Of a stretch of DNA of 64,000 nucleotides, positions 63,678 to 64,000 are shown one piece after another. This DNA comes from Alkalihalobacillus sp. AL-G (GTDB taxonomy: Bacteria > Bacillota > Bacilli > Bacillales > Fictibacillaceae). The stretch spans positions 1,612,001 through 1,676,000 of the forward strand of contig NZ_CP094656.1 of assembly GCF_030643805.1 (NCBI RefSeq), given 5' to 3'. The notes beneath the pieces were generated by a model, which searched no databases, was not told the origin of the DNA, and saw only the letters and a list, made by a program, of their open reading frames with translations. A program made the translations under genes and the position numbers. Every line of letters begins with the position of its first letter. The stretch's first letter is position 1.

Positions 63678-64000
63678 ATGACAACAAGATTAGAAGTTAC
63701 TTCAAGTGCATCCGGAGATGATTTCATTCAATTTACCTGTAAAAGTGATACTGTGCCTACAGAGGTTGAGTTACAACCATCTGGTCAAGTTCTCGTTGAT
63801 TCGGATTCACAGTCATTCATCTACATTCTTGATTCAAGCGATGATTTCGTTTACGTATCGTTTTCTAAAGAGCACTGGGGAGCATTGAAGGATATCATAG
63901 ATAAATCGAAAGAAGTTAAACTAGAAACACCAAATCATCCAACATTGGTCCTTGAATGTTTTAAGCCTGAATTGGAATATTTAATTGAAAATATAAAAGG
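63678..64000 (+). CDS. yjbL: YjbL / UPF0738 family protein, N-terminal part (cut by window edge)
   Basis: This frame of at least 107 codons starts MTTRLEVTSSASGDDFIQF at 63678 with AGGAGG upstream and runs off the window. Later segments FVYVSFSKEHWGALKDII and TLVLECFKPELEYLIENI match the UPF0738/YjbL family of about 120 residues. Function unknown. The divergent arrangement with yjbK follows B. subtilis. Confidence 0.85.
   Translation, partial: MTTRLEVTSSASGDDFIQFTCKSDTVPTEVELQPSGQVLVDSDSQSFIYILDSSDDFVYVSFSKEHWGALKDIIDKSKEVKLETPNHPTLVLECFKPELEYLIENIK

Overview
The window is a low-to-mid GC Firmicute chromosome segment and almost certainly belongs to the family Bacillaceae. Most of it keeps the Bacillus subtilis gene order: yitS-yitT-yitU-yitV-yitW, then yjzC-yjzD-yjaU-yjaV-med-comZ-fabHA-fabF, then yjbA-trpS-oppABCDF, then yjbC-spx-yjbE-mecA-(cls)-coiA-pepF-yjbH-yjbI-yjbJ-yjbK-yjbL. 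GGAGG-type ribosome sites, frequent TTG and GTG starts, and Spx, MecA, Med and ComZ homologues all fit. The genus cannot be fixed from the sequence alone. Gene names rest on recognised protein families and synteny; no search was run.

Region by region. 1-5.5 kb is a maltodextrin locus: a partial neopullulanase gene diverges from an ABC importer (binding protein and two permeases, no ATPase) and a LacI-type regulator, with LacI-type operators between the divergent genes. 5.7-8.0 kb is a three-gene heme-dependent oxidative N-demethylase module. 8.1-10.4 kb (minus) is a non-homologous end-joining locus with intact Ku, a decayed LigD ligase module, and a LigD polymerase module that survives as its own ORF. 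10.4-16.4 kb holds a stress-type SDR, a YtcJ-like amidohydrolase, a soluble histidine kinase coupled to an ATP-grasp protein, and a sigma-like factor. 16.4-26 kb is the yitS-yitW backbone with added NhaC antiporter, small genes and a DUF1659/DUF2922/YvrJ trio. 26-28.6 kb is a molybdenum-cofactor operon (moeA-mobB-moaE-moaD). 29-38 kb carries yjzC, an amino-acid importer pair without ATPase, yjzD, yjaU, yjaV, the competence regulators med and comZ, and fatty-acid initiation and elongation genes. 38-47 kb carries yjbA, trpS behind a T-box leader, and the oppABCDF oligopeptide importer. 47-64 kb carries a second DegV protein, an HD-domain protein, a DUF4015 glycosidase, and then the spx/mecA/coiA/pepF/yjbH/yjbI/yjbJ/yjbK/yjbL block.

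The genes interlock around a few themes. Spx and its ClpXP adaptor YjbH control disulfide stress. Med, ComZ, MecA and CoiA belong to competence. Three ABC importers (maltodextrin, amino acid, oligopeptide) each place a terminator-like hairpin between the binding-protein gene and the permease genes, consistent with making more binding protein than permease.

Most of the window is ordinary core chromosome. The points that most deserve a second look are the orphaned LigD polymerase module beside intact Ku, the N-demethylase module, a 52-bp tandem repeat with an alternating unit pattern before coiA, a palindromic repeat family between med and comZ that also occurs before yitW, and a Nudix gene frameshifted inside its catalytic box.
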